Below are positions 34,937 through 43,685 of a stretch of DNA of 58,244 nucleotides, piece by piece (within the stretch, counting starts at the first letter, position 1; each line of letters opens with the position of its first letter). The stretch lies in NCBI GenBank assembly GCA_013202895.1, contig JABMPR010000225.1:1-58244 (forward strand), read 5' to 3'. Position numbers and translations under genes: made by a program. Under the pieces are notes generated by a model that made no database searches, had not been told where the DNA came from, and saw nothing but the letters and a program-made list of their open reading frames with translations. The stretch is from a bacterium (GTDB lineage Bacteria; Fidelibacterota; UBA8477; JABMPR01).

Positions 34937-36088
34937 ATGGCTAAACGTGATTATTACGAAATATTAGGATTATCAAAGGGTGCTGCAAAAGACCAGATTA
35001 AAAAATCTTATCGCAAAATTGCTATGAAATACCACCCGGATAAGAATCCCGGTGACAAAGAAGCCGAAGCTAAATTCAAAGAAGCCGCTGAGGCTTATTC
35101 AATTCTTAGCGATGAGCAGAAAAAGGCTCATTACGATCAATTCGGACACCCTCCAGAAGGCGGAATGGGCGGGAACCCTTTTTCTGGATTTGGCGGAGGT
35201 GGCTTTGGAGTCGATCTATCAGATGCCTTACGGATATTTATGGAAGGCTTCGGTGGAGGAGGCGGACTTGGGGATATCTTTGGCAGTGGCGGGTCACGTG
35301 GCCGAAGCCAGGCTAGAGGTGCTGACCTGAAAGTTAAACTTCCACTTACTCTGGAGGAAATTGCAGCAGGTGTGACAAAAAAATTAAAAGTGCAACGCTT
35401 CGAAAACTGTCCCGACTGCCATGGAAGTGGTGCTCGAAAAGGGACAAGTAAATCAACTTGTTCGGTGTGTCATGGTCGGGGAGAGATTCAGCAGATGACT
35501 CGCTCCATGTTTGGACAATTTGTTAACATCCAACCGTGCACAAATTGTGATGGATCTGGTGAGGTTATTTCAGATCCCTGCAGGACCTGTCGCGGTGACG
35601 GTCGTGTTCGAACCGAATCCGTTGTTTCTGCAAAGATCCCAGCTGGCGTTCATGCTGGAAATTATATGACCCTGAGAGGGGAAGGTAATGCCGCTCGACG
35701 AGATGGTCAGAGAGGAGATCTAATCGTTTTGATTGATGAGAAAGAACATGATCTCTTTATTCGAGAGGAAGATAATATTTATCTCGAAATTGGTATTAAT
35801 ATGTCACAAGCTGTCATGGGGATAGATTTGGAAATCCCAACGCTCACAGGTAAAGTGAATCTCAAGATTCCAGCCGGTGTGCAGTCGGGAAAACTCCTAC
35901 GCCTACGCGGTAAAGGAATGCCCAGATTAAATAGTCATCTGGTCGGTGATCAAATGGTAAAAATCCAGATTGAAACACCGACGAAACTCAGTGGCCAGGA
36001 GCGGGAGATATACCAGCAACTGGCAGAGCATTATGACGGATCGAAAAAGAGCAGCAGTATATTTAGAAAAATTAAATCCTTGCTATGA
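34937..36088 (+). CDS. dnaJ: Chaperone protein DnaJ
   Basis: DnaJ delivers clients to DnaK and stimulates its ATPase. The 383-residue protein is full length: J domain with KYHPDKNPGD at residues 30-40, a Gly/Phe-rich linker (GGMGGNPFSGFGGGGFG), four zinc-binding CxxCxGxG repeats (CPDCHGSG, CSVCHGRG, CTNCDGSG, CRTCRGDG), and the C-terminal client-binding domain. It is two bases after grpE, in the hrcA-grpE-dnaJ operon. Confidence 0.97.
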   Translation: MAKRDYYEILGLSKGAAKDQIKKSYRKIAMKYHPDKNPGDKEAEAKFKEAAEAYSILSDEQKKAHYDQFGHPPEGGMGGNPFSGFGGGGFGVDLSDALRIFMEGFGGGGGLGDIFGSGGSRGRSQARGADLKVKLPLTLEEIAAGVTKKLKVQRFENCPDCHGSGARKGTSKSTCSVCHGRGEIQQMTRSMFGQFVNIQPCTNCDGSGEVISDPCRTCRGDGRVRTESVVSAKIPAGVHAGNYMTLRGEGNAARRDGQRGDLIVLIDEKEHDLFIREEDNIYLEIGINMSQAVMGIDLEIPTLTGKVNLKIPAGVQSGKLLRLRGKGMPRLNSHLVGDQMVKIQIETPTKLSGQEREIYQQLAEHYDGSKKSSSIFRKIKSLL

Positions 36089-36101
36089 TGAGACTGGAAA
36101 C

Positions 36102-36584
36102 TTGCTAAATTTTACCCGCCAGGAACGTGTTGTCATATATTTTTTAGTTATTACGCTTGGCGTCGGAGCTATTTTAAAAATGGTGCGATACCGGCGTTTA
36201 GAAAAACAATTAGAACCTACACGTTTTTATGCTGAAGAGCAACGCTTCAATGAGATCTCAAAACAGATCAATTCGGGGTCGATTGTGCTCATTGATAGTA
36301 CAGATATCGGAGCTACCTTAACGCAGGGGACAGACAACGTTGTTGCGGATGTTTTGCTGCCTGGTTCTACGGCGATCAATATAAATATCGCAGATTTGGA
36401 TGAACTTTGCACACTTCCTGGCATAGGGCCTGCAATAGCTAAAAGGATCAGAGCATATATTGACGAAAATGGTCCTTTTAAAAACAAGGCAGATATTCTT
36501 CAGGTCAAGGGGATTGGAGAGATATTATATTCCCGTATTGAGGGGCTTATTACAATAGATTTATCGAGGAGGACGCGTGATTAA
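36102..36584 (+). CDS. Membrane-anchored helix-hairpin-helix protein
   Basis: About 160 residues. An N-terminal membrane helix (VVIYFLVITLGVGAILKMV) is followed by a polar linker, and the last 65 residues are a ComEA-type double helix-hairpin-helix domain: ININIADLDELCTLPGIGPAIAKRI and KNKADILQVKGIGEILYSRI. Such domains bind double-stranded DNA; ComEA is the DNA receptor of natural transformation. Here it heads a cluster with a PilM-like gene rather than comEC. TTG 36102, just after the dnaJ stop, has GAG upstream; ATG 36033 inside dnaJ is an alternative. It overlaps the next gene by 8 nt. Confidence 0.82.
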   Translation: MLNFTRQERVVIYFLVITLGVGAILKMVRYRRLEKQLEPTRFYAEEQRFNEISKQINSGSIVLIDSTDIGATLTQGTDNVVADVLLPGSTAININIADLDELCTLPGIGPAIAKRIRAYIDENGPFKNKADILQVKGIGEILYSRIEGLITIDLSRRTRD

Positions 36585-38808
36585 AGACGTTTTTGACAGT
36601 CATCGGAATAACACGATTATTATTCTGGTTCTGGTTGCACTATTTATAAGTGTAATTTATTTCCCGAAATCGATATGGGAGTATGAAGCTGAACTTAAGG
36701 ATGAGTCACACTTTCGTATGCAGACGATCAATCTTGCAGAGAAACTTCACTATCAATTAGCAAAATCATATACCACTGATACAGAAGCTTTGCTGGCTGT
36801 GGTTAATGGAGTCAGAGATAGTATTCTACTTGCAGAAAATGATACAAGCTACGACTATTACGGTAATCAACGCGTTGCCCTGCCTGGTAAAACAATACCT
36901 GTAAACTACTCAGATGATTATATTGACTATTATAATGAACTTCATCTCCAGCTTTTCAAACTTCTGGAACCAAACCATTTCATGGATGCCAACTCGGTTG
37001 ACCACATTCTCGATACCATTAAAACATTATTCGACGCTGGTAACTACATTGGCGAGCAGACTTTAGAGCTTGATAGTGTTTCCCTAAGTTTCAATGTTTC
37101 GGATAAATATCACATTCTGTACCAAAATATTAATACATCCATGTTCAATGCGCTAACAAATAGCTACACTAAATATCCAAATTTCTCAAATCCCCTAGTA
37201 AATGCGGTTATGGACAGCATTGGCCTTAATCCAGAACTGAGCGGAAGAGTTGATTTTACGGGCGTCTATGATAGCCCAGTTCGTGTTGATTTTATTATCC
37301 CCTTCACATTTGAAGAGAATTTGGAAAAAACAAGGTTGGCATTGAAAAAACACTTTGTCATCGACTCGTATGATTCGGCCACCTACGGTGATACACTTTA
37401 TGAAATGGCTCTATCAGAATTTCTGGTCCAGAATGATACACTTGAGTTCATGCCTGAATCTCTAACTTTAATGTATACGGATACCAGTTCAGAAAAGATC
37501 GCTATTCCTGTTGGAGTCAAATTCGAAGATATGGAAGCAGCGCTCACAAAAAGACGCAATACACTTTACACAATGCTCACAGGGTATAGCGAGCCAAGTG
37601 CCCATATTGCGAAAGAGATTATTAAAGTAGCTCTTGATTCTCTAGCGTCAGCAGGTGTGGGTATTGATTCCATTCATTATGATATTGATTTAACGGATGC
37701 AGTATTTTCCATTAATATGCATAATAATATTCTAGATTATTTTAATAAAGTGAGTCTGGATCAGGCTTATTATAAAACCGCGGTGAATCTGAGCAATCTC
37801 GATTGGAATAAAGCTGCAGTCGAGGTAGTAGAATTTGTAGCAGCAACCCTAAAGAAAAAATCTGATTTTAAAAATTGGCAAATTGTTGAAGCTGAAACAG
37901 ATACATTCAATATTAATATATTTGAAGATTTTATGAGAGTTTATGATGATATGAATCTGAAACTCTACGAAAAACTTACCGGTAAATTTACGAATATTCA
38001 TAATTATGCATTTGAGGTTCTCAGCCTTGCTGGACATTTTGCTGGAATAGATAGTCTGGCCTGGAGCGGAGAGCAAGAGCTTGTGATGGCACCTGATACA
38101 ATCCCGGTAAATGTTTTTATAACGTTCATGGCTGAGTATGACACTACTTTTACAATTATGAGAGATACTGTTGCCCAGCTTAATGATAGTACTTTTAGTG
38201 GCGTATGGTATCGACATAAACTTGGTGTCACCCAAGAATTTTCTCTCGATTCTCTTGAATTTTTGAGTCTGGGGGATAATTCTAAATATATCTATGATTT
38301 TGGAGGCACTGATAGCGTGAGGTCCATCAATATCATTGAAAAAAGCGACACAGCTCGCGTGGAAAAAGTCTACTTCGGCATGGATACTTATATTTTGACC
38401 TTCAGTGACGATAGCCTAATGGAAAATCTATATCGGATAACTGATGAATTTTCCATATATGATTCAATTCAAATCGATAGCCTCAATGTTGTTTCCGATG
38501 AATTTGTTGTTGATGACAAAGAAAAGGACCTTTTTATGTCGAAGGACTCATTTGGCGGATGGCAAGATACATTGATATCCAAAAAATATGAAAAGATTCA
38601 ACTATTTTCTCATTACCTGTTTAATCCCGAACATACACGCTGCTCTGTCACCGATATTCCTTTTCGAGTTACGGTTAGAAATAACGTGAATCTCTCTATT
38701 GAATCGCCAATAACATCGCCTATCAAGACAAATCGTTATCTCTTCTTCTCTCAGATTGATTCCAGTCATGGTAGTATCCATGATGGAGAAGAGAGCTGGG
38801 CAGAATAG
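36577..38808 (+). CDS. Bitopic protein with internal repeats, unknown
   Basis: I do not recognise this 743-residue protein. It has a short cytoplasmic N-terminus, one membrane helix (NTIIILVLVALFISVIYF) and a large periplasmic part with no cysteine until near the end. Four or five copies of a ~40-residue helical unit are visible, each of the form L..LL......A..I....D..: LHYQLAKSYTTDTEALLAVV near 55, LHLQLFKLLEPNHFMDANS near 130, LYQNINTSMFNALTNSYTK near 195, TLYTMLTGYSEPSAHIAKE near 335 and NLKLYEKLTGKFTNIHNYA near 460. GTG 36577 with AGGAGG upstream. It is coupled to the ComEA-like gene and 17 nt from the PilM-like gene, so probably part of one envelope complex. Confidence 0.75.
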   Translation: MIKDVFDSHRNNTIIILVLVALFISVIYFPKSIWEYEAELKDESHFRMQTINLAEKLHYQLAKSYTTDTEALLAVVNGVRDSILLAENDTSYDYYGNQRVALPGKTIPVNYSDDYIDYYNELHLQLFKLLEPNHFMDANSVDHILDTIKTLFDAGNYIGEQTLELDSVSLSFNVSDKYHILYQNINTSMFNALTNSYTKYPNFSNPLVNAVMDSIGLNPELSGRVDFTGVYDSPVRVDFIIPFTFEENLEKTRLALKKHFVIDSYDSATYGDTLYEMALSEFLVQNDTLEFMPESLTLMYTDTSSEKIAIPVGVKFEDMEAALTKRRNTLYTMLTGYSEPSAHIAKEIIKVALDSLASAGVGIDSIHYDIDLTDAVFSINMHNNILDYFNKVSLDQAYYKTAVNLSNLDWNKAAVEVVEFVAATLKKKSDFKNWQIVEAETDTFNINIFEDFMRVYDDMNLKLYEKLTGKFTNIHNYAFEVLSLAGHFAGIDSLAWSGEQELVMAPDTIPVNVFITFMAEYDTTFTIMRDTVAQLNDSTFSGVWYRHKLGVTQEFSLDSLEFLSLGDNSKYIYDFGGTDSVRSINIIEKSDTARVEKVYFGMDTYILTFSDDSLMENLYRITDEFSIYDSIQIDSLNVVSDEFVVDDKEKDLFMSKDSFGGWQDTLISKKYEKIQLFSHYLFNPEHTRCSVTDIPFRVTVRNNVNLSIESPITSPIKTNRYLFFSQIDSSHGSIHDGEESWAE

Positions 38809-38825
38809 AATAATTCTGAGGTAGT

Positions 38826-39767
38826 ATGCTGGCTATCCACATATCCCGCGATACACTGAAATTCGCTCAATTGGTGAATTTCAAAGGAACTCCTTTTATC
38901 GAAAGTCTGGGGAAGCTCTCCATCAAGGAAGGACTTCAAGTCCCCGATACCACGAATTCAGAAGTAATACTTGGTTTGGCTGAGCAAATCACGAACATCC
39001 GAAATTCTGCTGAATTCCCTGATAATGCAACTCATATTGTGATAGATAGTGATTGGTTTCCACTTTCGATTCACCAGGTTGACAGTGTCCTGGACCATTC
39101 TGAAAAAGAAAAATACCTGACCTGGAGAATGTCAGAAATGCTTGAAACAGCATATGATCAATATTCTTTGGTTCACCAGGTATTAAGACAAGTTGATGCT
39201 ACAAGCGATGAATACCTTTCGTTGGGAATTCCTCATTCGTTTTCAACATGGATCGATAAAATTGTTTCTCCCTCAGAACTGGGAACCAAAAACGTTATTT
39301 TGGATATCCAGGCTCTTGGCGATATGCTGGCGGTAAGCGGTCAATTGGATAGTGATGGTGGAATCCAGGTGGTAATGGAAAATCAGGAAAATGCTATTCG
39401 ATGTCATATTTTCCAAAACCTGGAATTCTGCGCACTTTTCCATGCAGCACTCAACTGGGACTACACTATCACAGTAGATAATGTACGTGGGAACTCTAAA
39501 ATGGTGGATCAGGTTGCTGAAGCCCTGGGCAGAGCCCTTAAAGGCAAACAGAATCCTGATAACGCCATCACCAATCTATTCTATTTCAATTCTAGCGGTG
39601 ACCCGGCCGTACTGCATAATCTAGCAAAATATGGGACGAGCTGTCAAAAACTGAATCTGGCTGATCATTTTAATTTTCGTGATCCGGATTTTGAGAATAT
39701 AGATGAATATGCCGTTGTTCTCGGCGCACTAAGTGTTGAGATTCAGGAGCGTTTCAGTGAAGATTGA
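38826..39767 (+). CDS. Degenerate PilM-like protein
   Basis: A 313-residue soluble protein that reads like PilM/GspL-type actin folds: an N-terminal strand pair LAIHISRDTLKFAQLVNF in place of the usual GIDIGxxSIKLV, a KYLTWRMSEMLETAYDQYSL segment (family EKYxxWR), and NVILDIQALGDMLAVSGQL like the VDVExxAL part. Nucleotide-binding glycines and Asp of the phosphate loops are not conserved (HISRD; VVMENQENAIR where DxGxxxT is expected), so ATP binding is doubtful. The ATG has GAGGTA before it. It overlaps the next gene by 11 nt. PilM family identity is inferred from pattern and context, not certain. Confidence 0.6.
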   Translation: MLAIHISRDTLKFAQLVNFKGTPFIESLGKLSIKEGLQVPDTTNSEVILGLAEQITNIRNSAEFPDNATHIVIDSDWFPLSIHQVDSVLDHSEKEKYLTWRMSEMLETAYDQYSLVHQVLRQVDATSDEYLSLGIPHSFSTWIDKIVSPSELGTKNVILDIQALGDMLAVSGQLDSDGGIQVVMENQENAIRCHIFQNLEFCALFHAALNWDYTITVDNVRGNSKMVDQVAEALGRALKGKQNPDNAITNLFYFNSSGDPAVLHNLAKYGTSCQKLNLADHFNFRDPDFENIDEYAVVLGALSVEIQERFSED

Positions 39768-40866
39768 CCTCAGAAAAGATTTGGGGATGCTTGATTCTAT
39801 CAAGTTTGCTGCTTCCGAAGCTGCTGAGTCGGAAATGACAGAGGATGAACGGATCGCAGAGACCATGCACAAGCGACAAACCCACGTGGAGTCGGTTGGT
39901 AGAACTGAAACTCAAACCAAGAGTGTGGGTGAAGAGCTAAAATCTGACCGAAAACCTGTGCGAGAGTTTTTTCTTTTAATAACTGTATTGGCGGTTGCTG
40001 TATACTATTTCATGAATACTGGGATACATAAGCCCTGGTATGATATCATCAGCAACTATTGGTTGGATGTTTTTGGGCTGGCCAAAGAAGAAATCATTCC
40101 GATGCCGTCCTATGAGGAGGAAATTAATGAGCTGGAGAAATTACTTTCAAATGAAGCTTTTGATTCCCTCATGCCTATGACCGATGATATTGCAGCGCTC
40201 GCTGACTCTATGGACTTTTTCGGATCAGACTCTATTTTTGCTGAAACCCTATATGTTAAGTACAAAATCTCAGATACTTTGATGAACTTTTTACCTGTTG
40301 CTGACGACCCAATTCAACTCTCAGACGATGATTTAAAAATTATTAATAATCGGTCCCTACTACTGATGCTGATTGAATTTATTGATGTTTTTCCTCCGGA
40401 ACACGGGAGTGGAAATATATTCTTGAAACGCGATGCATTAAGCATTACTGCTCCGAGTGGTGGAGTATGGGTGCAATTTGTCAAGACCGCGTTGGATAAA
40501 TTTGTCCTGGGCAGCTTTGATGAGAACTACAGTTCTGGAAATATAAGAATGACCAGCAAGTTTGAGATCATCATGAATGCTGAAAAAGATTTTCAGGCAC
40601 AGGTCCTGGATGAAATGGGTTTACTTGATGCTCTAGCACATCCATTCAATGAATATTTGGAGCAAATCATTATTGATCTTAGCAAGGGAGTTAATGACAA
40701 CCCGGCACAATTCATGTTCGCAGGATCGCCACGACAGATTCAATACATTCTATCCTCATGGGCAGAGACCAGAAGCAACATATTGCTTAGATCTGCCGAA
40801 GTCGAGTATCAAGGACAGGATCTGATACTTACTCTCGATATTCTATTCTTTAATTATTCACTATGA
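39757..40866 (+). CDS. Bitopic membrane protein, PilN/O position
   Basis: I do not recognise this 369-residue protein. It has a cytoplasmic N-terminus of about 65 residues rich in Glu, Lys and Thr, one membrane helix (EFFLLITVLAVAVYYFMNTG), and a periplasmic part with acidic helices (SYEEEINELEKLLSNEAFDS), a beta segment RDALSITAPSGGVWVQFVK and a C-terminal beta stretch VEYQGQDLILTLDILFFNY resembling the small beta-rich ends of PilN/PilO/GspM-type proteins. GTG 39757 with AGGAG seven bases upstream is the best start. It overlaps the PilM-like gene and rsmD, so it closes the cluster. Confidence 0.65.
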   Translation: MKIDLRKDLGMLDSIKFAASEAAESEMTEDERIAETMHKRQTHVESVGRTETQTKSVGEELKSDRKPVREFFLLITVLAVAVYYFMNTGIHKPWYDIISNYWLDVFGLAKEEIIPMPSYEEEINELEKLLSNEAFDSLMPMTDDIAALADSMDFFGSDSIFAETLYVKYKISDTLMNFLPVADDPIQLSDDDLKIINNRSLLLMLIEFIDVFPPEHGSGNIFLKRDALSITAPSGGVWVQFVKTALDKFVLGSFDENYSSGNIRMTSKFEIIMNAEKDFQAQVLDEMGLLDALAHPFNEYLEQIIIDLSKGVNDNPAQFMFAGSPRQIQYILSSWAETRSNILLRSAEVEYQGQDLILTLDILFFNYSL

Positions 40867-41402
40867 CACGGATTGTAGCCGGAGAATGGAAAGGTCATTC
40901 TCTGCCAAGATTAAAGGCTGGGTCTGCAAGACCAACGACTGATAGAGCGCGCACCATACTCTTTGACACTTTACATAATGTGCAGGAGATGCACGTGTTA
41001 GATTTATACAGCGGGACGGGTGCCCTGGGTTTTGAGGCTTTAAGTCGTGGAGCTAAATCGCTGGTGTCAATTGATCACGATCGGGAATACATTTTGCAGC
41101 AAAAGGCTTGGATTAAGCAACACCAGAAACCTTTTCAAGCATTTGTTGGTGATGTGAAAAAAGTGTTGGGAACCCTTAAAGAGAAATTTGATCTCATTCT
41201 GGCTGATCCACCCTATGATAATGAGCTGCCTCCTGAAGTATTAAATCTTATTAAAGAACATGCTGCCTTCAATTCAATATTTGTATATGAACGCCATCGA
41301 CAAAACAATTCAAAACTTGATTCGATGAAGTTTATTCTTGAAAAAGAAAAAGTGGTATCTGAGACAAGAATTCAATTTTATAAGGTGACAAGTCATGAAT
41401 AA
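40863..41402 (+). CDS. rsmD: 16S rRNA (guanine966-N2)-methyltransferase
   Basis: RsmD methylates G966 of 16S rRNA using SAM. The 179-residue protein has the N-terminal RIVAGEWKGHSLP, the RPTTDRARTILFDTL motif, the SAM loop VLDLYSGTGALGFEALSRGA, and the catalytic DPPYD motif at about residue 117. It is coupled by ATGA to the preceding membrane gene and overlaps coaD, the classical rsmD-coaD pair. Confidence 0.96.
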   Translation: MTRIVAGEWKGHSLPRLKAGSARPTTDRARTILFDTLHNVQEMHVLDLYSGTGALGFEALSRGAKSLVSIDHDREYILQQKAWIKQHQKPFQAFVGDVKKVLGTLKEKFDLILADPPYDNELPPEVLNLIKEHAAFNSIFVYERHRQNNSKLDSMKFILEKEKVVSETRIQFYKVTSHE

Positions 41403-41886
41403 TAATTTAGCAATTTACCCTGGTACCTTTGATCCCATTACGCTTGGCCATCTTGATATCATCGAAAGATCTGTTTCCATCTTTGAGGAAGTTATTGTGG
41501 CAGTTGGTCGAAATATTGGGAAACAACCCTTGTTCTCTGTTGAAGAACGAACAGATATGATCGAAAAAACCACGGCGCATCTTTCAAACGTCAGAGTTTC
41601 AAATTTTGATGGACTCATCGTTGATTATGCAAAAAAAATGAATGCCAAAGCTATGATACGTGGGCTTAGAGCCATGTCAGATTTTGAATTTGAGTTCCAA
41701 ATGGCATTGGTCAACAGAACACTTCACCCAGACCTGGTGCAAGTATTTCTCATGCCCCATGAAGCTTATACACATTTGAATTCCACCATTGTACGTGAAG
41801 TATCCAGCTTTGGCGGTGATATTAGTTCATTTGTCACTCCTTATGTTGCCAAAGTCCTATTGGCAAAATTTCACAAAAAATATTAA
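41395..41886 (+). CDS. coaD: Phosphopantetheine adenylyltransferase
   Basis: CoaD makes dephospho-CoA from phosphopantetheine and ATP, the penultimate step of CoA synthesis. The 163-residue protein has the adenylyltransferase motif YPGTFDPITLGHLDIIER, the IRGLRAMSDFEFEFQMALVNRTL segment and the closing STIVREVSSFGGDIS motif, all family-typical. It is coupled to rsmD. The zinc-ribbon gene follows after 16 nt. Confidence 0.97.
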   Translation: MNNNLAIYPGTFDPITLGHLDIIERSVSIFEEVIVAVGRNIGKQPLFSVEERTDMIEKTTAHLSNVRVSNFDGLIVDYAKKMNAKAMIRGLRAMSDFEFEFQMALVNRTLHPDLVQVFLMPHEAYTHLNSTIVREVSSFGGDISSFVTPYVAKVLLAKFHKKY

Positions 41887-41902
41887 GTAATAGGTTGATT
41901 GC

Positions 41903-42193
41903 ATGCCCACCTACGAATATGAATGCCTGAATTGTGGAACTAATTTTGAGGCATTCCAAAAGATGTCTGATTCCAACCTGGATAAATGCATAAAGTGTCA
42001 AGGAGCTGTACGACGAGTAATTAGCGGTGGCAGTGGCTTAATATTTAAGGGATCTGGTTTTTATATTACAGATTATGCTAAAAAACAAGCAACACCAGAC
42101 CCAAAAAAGAAAACGAAATCTGAGACTAAATCTGAGACTAAATCTGAGACTAAATCAGATTCAATAGATAATAGTAAAGAATCGACCAAGTAA
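41903..42193 (+). CDS. FmdB-family zinc-ribbon protein
   Basis: A 96-residue protein with an N-terminal zinc ribbon [20 protein letters not shown] and CIKC, the pattern of the FmdB/CxxC_CxxC_SSSS family, followed by [17 protein letters not shown]. The C-terminal 30 residues are a Lys/Ser/Thr/Glu tail built from three copies of SETK, encoded by a 12-bp tandem repeat. Suggested functions in the family (regulatory or rRNA-binding) are not established. It lies between coaD and icd, probably on one transcript. Confidence 0.88.
   Translation: MPTYEYECLNCGTNFEAFQKMSDSNLDKCIKCQGAVRRVISGGSGLIFKGSGFYITDYAKKQATPDPKKKTKSETKSETKSETKSDSIDNSKESTK
42116..42151 (+). repeat. Three tandem 12-bp repeats in coding sequence
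   Basis: AAATCTGAGACT occurs three times in a row, with the start of a fourth, inside the FmdB-like gene, giving the SETK repeats of its tail. The unit is a multiple of three, so copy-number change would alter length without breaking the frame. Confidence 0.9.
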
Positions 42194-42213
42194 TCCTGAA
42201 AGAAGAGGGGATC

Positions 42214-43605
42214 GTGTTTAAAAATCTTAACCAACCTACAAATGGTAAAAAAATTAGTTACGACAATGGAAAAATTAATGTTCCGGATAATCCAATTATA
42301 CCTTTTATCGAAGGAGACGGAACTGGACCCGATATATGGGCAAGCGCAATCCGGGTTCTAGATGCCGCGGTAAATAAAGCTTATGGTGGCAAGAAAAAAA
42401 TTGAGTGGTTTGAAGTTTATGCCGGTGAGAAAGCATTCAACAAATATCAGGAATGGTTGCCAGAAGACACTATTACCGCCTTTCGCGAATATCTCGTTGG
42501 CATAAAAGGTCCTCTCACAACTCCCATAGGTGGGGGAATCAGGTCGCTTAATGTAGCTCTGCGCCAAATGCTTGATCTCTACGTTTGCCTGCGTCCTGTG
42601 CGCTACTTCAAAGGTGTACCTTCACCTGTTAATAAACCTGAAGACGTGGATATGGTAATTTTCCGTGAAAATACTGAAGATATATATGCTGGCGTCGAAT
42701 GGCAGGCAGGTTCTGATGAAGTTAAAAAGGTTATGAAATTCATGCAGGAGGAAATGGGCGTGACCAAAATCCGGTTTCCCAACACATCCGGACTGGGACT
42801 CAAGCCAATCTCCTCCGAAGGGACCACACGACTTATGAATGCTGCTATTGAGTATGCCATTCGCGAAGGGCGCAAATCTGTGACTATTGTCCACAAGGGC
42901 AATATTATGAAGTTTACTGAAGGTGCTTTTAAATCCTGGAGCTACGAAACTGCTGTTAAGAATTATCGTCAGGATGTGGTAACACAACGGGAATCCTGGA
43001 TTATTGATAACAAAGATCAAAATCCTGAGCTCAGTATAAAGGATAATGCCATAGCAGTTGAACCAGGCTATCATATGATGGCTGCAGATAAACAATTCGA
43101 AATCCGTGCTGAAGTTGAGACTGCGCTGACATTGATGGCAACTCATGGAAATGGCCAGTGGAATTCAAAAGTGATGATTAAGGATACCATAGCTGACATC
43201 ACGCTCCAGCAAGTATTGACTCGCGCTAAAGAATTTGATGTCATAGCAACAATGAATTTAAATGGCGATTATTTATCAGATGCTCTAGCTGCCCAGGTAG
43301 GTGGAATTGGCATCGCCCCAGGAGCCAATATAAACTATATAACTGGACACGCGATATTTGAAGCGACCCATGGTACAGCGCCAAAATATGCGAATATGGA
43401 TAAGGTGAATCCTGGTTCAGAAATTCTATCTGGTGTTTTGATGCTGCAGCATTTACAGTGGACAGAAGCTGCCGAATTGATCGTTGCAGCGATTGAGAAG
43501 ACTATTGATCAAAAAGTTGTCACATATGATTTTGCCCGTCTCATGGATGGAGCAAAAGAAGTGAAATGTTCCGAGTGGGGTACTGCACTTATCGAAAATA
43601 TGTAA
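42214..43605 (+). CDS. icd: NADP-dependent isocitrate dehydrogenase
   Basis: Icd oxidises isocitrate to 2-oxoglutarate in the TCA cycle. The 463-residue protein is a clear member of the NADP-type family: [18 protein letters not shown], the substrate loop [20 protein letters not shown] with the phosphorylatable serine, [35 protein letters not shown], and near the end [17 protein letters not shown] and [12 protein letters not shown]. The PKY and TYDF residues match NADP rather than NAD specificity. It has an insert of about 45 residues relative to the E. coli enzyme ([15 protein letters not shown] to [10 protein letters not shown]). The start is GTG with AGGGG upstream. Confidence 0.97.
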   Translation: MFKNLNQPTNGKKISYDNGKINVPDNPIIPFIEGDGTGPDIWASAIRVLDAAVNKAYGGKKKIEWFEVYAGEKAFNKYQEWLPEDTITAFREYLVGIKGPLTTPIGGGIRSLNVALRQMLDLYVCLRPVRYFKGVPSPVNKPEDVDMVIFRENTEDIYAGVEWQAGSDEVKKVMKFMQEEMGVTKIRFPNTSGLGLKPISSEGTTRLMNAAIEYAIREGRKSVTIVHKGNIMKFTEGAFKSWSYETAVKNYRQDVVTQRESWIIDNKDQNPELSIKDNAIAVEPGYHMMAADKQFEIRAEVETALTLMATHGNGQWNSKVMIKDTIADITLQQVLTRAKEFDVIATMNLNGDYLSDALAAQVGGIGIAPGANINYITGHAIFEATHGTAPKYANMDKVNPGSEILSGVLMLQHLQWTEAAELIVAAIEKTIDQKVVTYDFARLMDGAKEVKCSEWGTALIENM

Positions 43606-43622
43606 ACTTGCATTATTACGGT

Positions 43623-43650
43623 AAAAAGGCTACCCAAAGGTAGCCTTTTT
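43623..43650. terminator. Two-way terminator between icd and glgC
   Basis: AAAAAGGCTACC and GGTAGCCTTTTT form a perfect 12-bp stem with a CAAA loop, followed by further T on the plus strand; the left A-run gives a T-run on the minus strand. It lies between the convergent genes icd and glgC and can stop transcripts from both. Confidence 0.9.
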
Positions 43651-43685
43651 TTATATACAGCAAATGACTCGATTATGAGCTTGAA

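Noticed and set aside
36102-36584. Competence operon (comEA-comEC)
   Set aside because: No comEC-like polytopic protein or nuclease follows; the neighbours are a repeat protein and PilM-like gene.
42116-42151. Tandem repeat as a mobile or CRISPR-like element
   Set aside because: Three in-frame 12-bp units without spacers, inside a low-complexity tail of a zinc-ribbon gene.
42622-43146. 174-codon minus-strand ORF
   Set aside because: Antisense to the conserved icd gene with no ribosome-binding site or recognisable motif.
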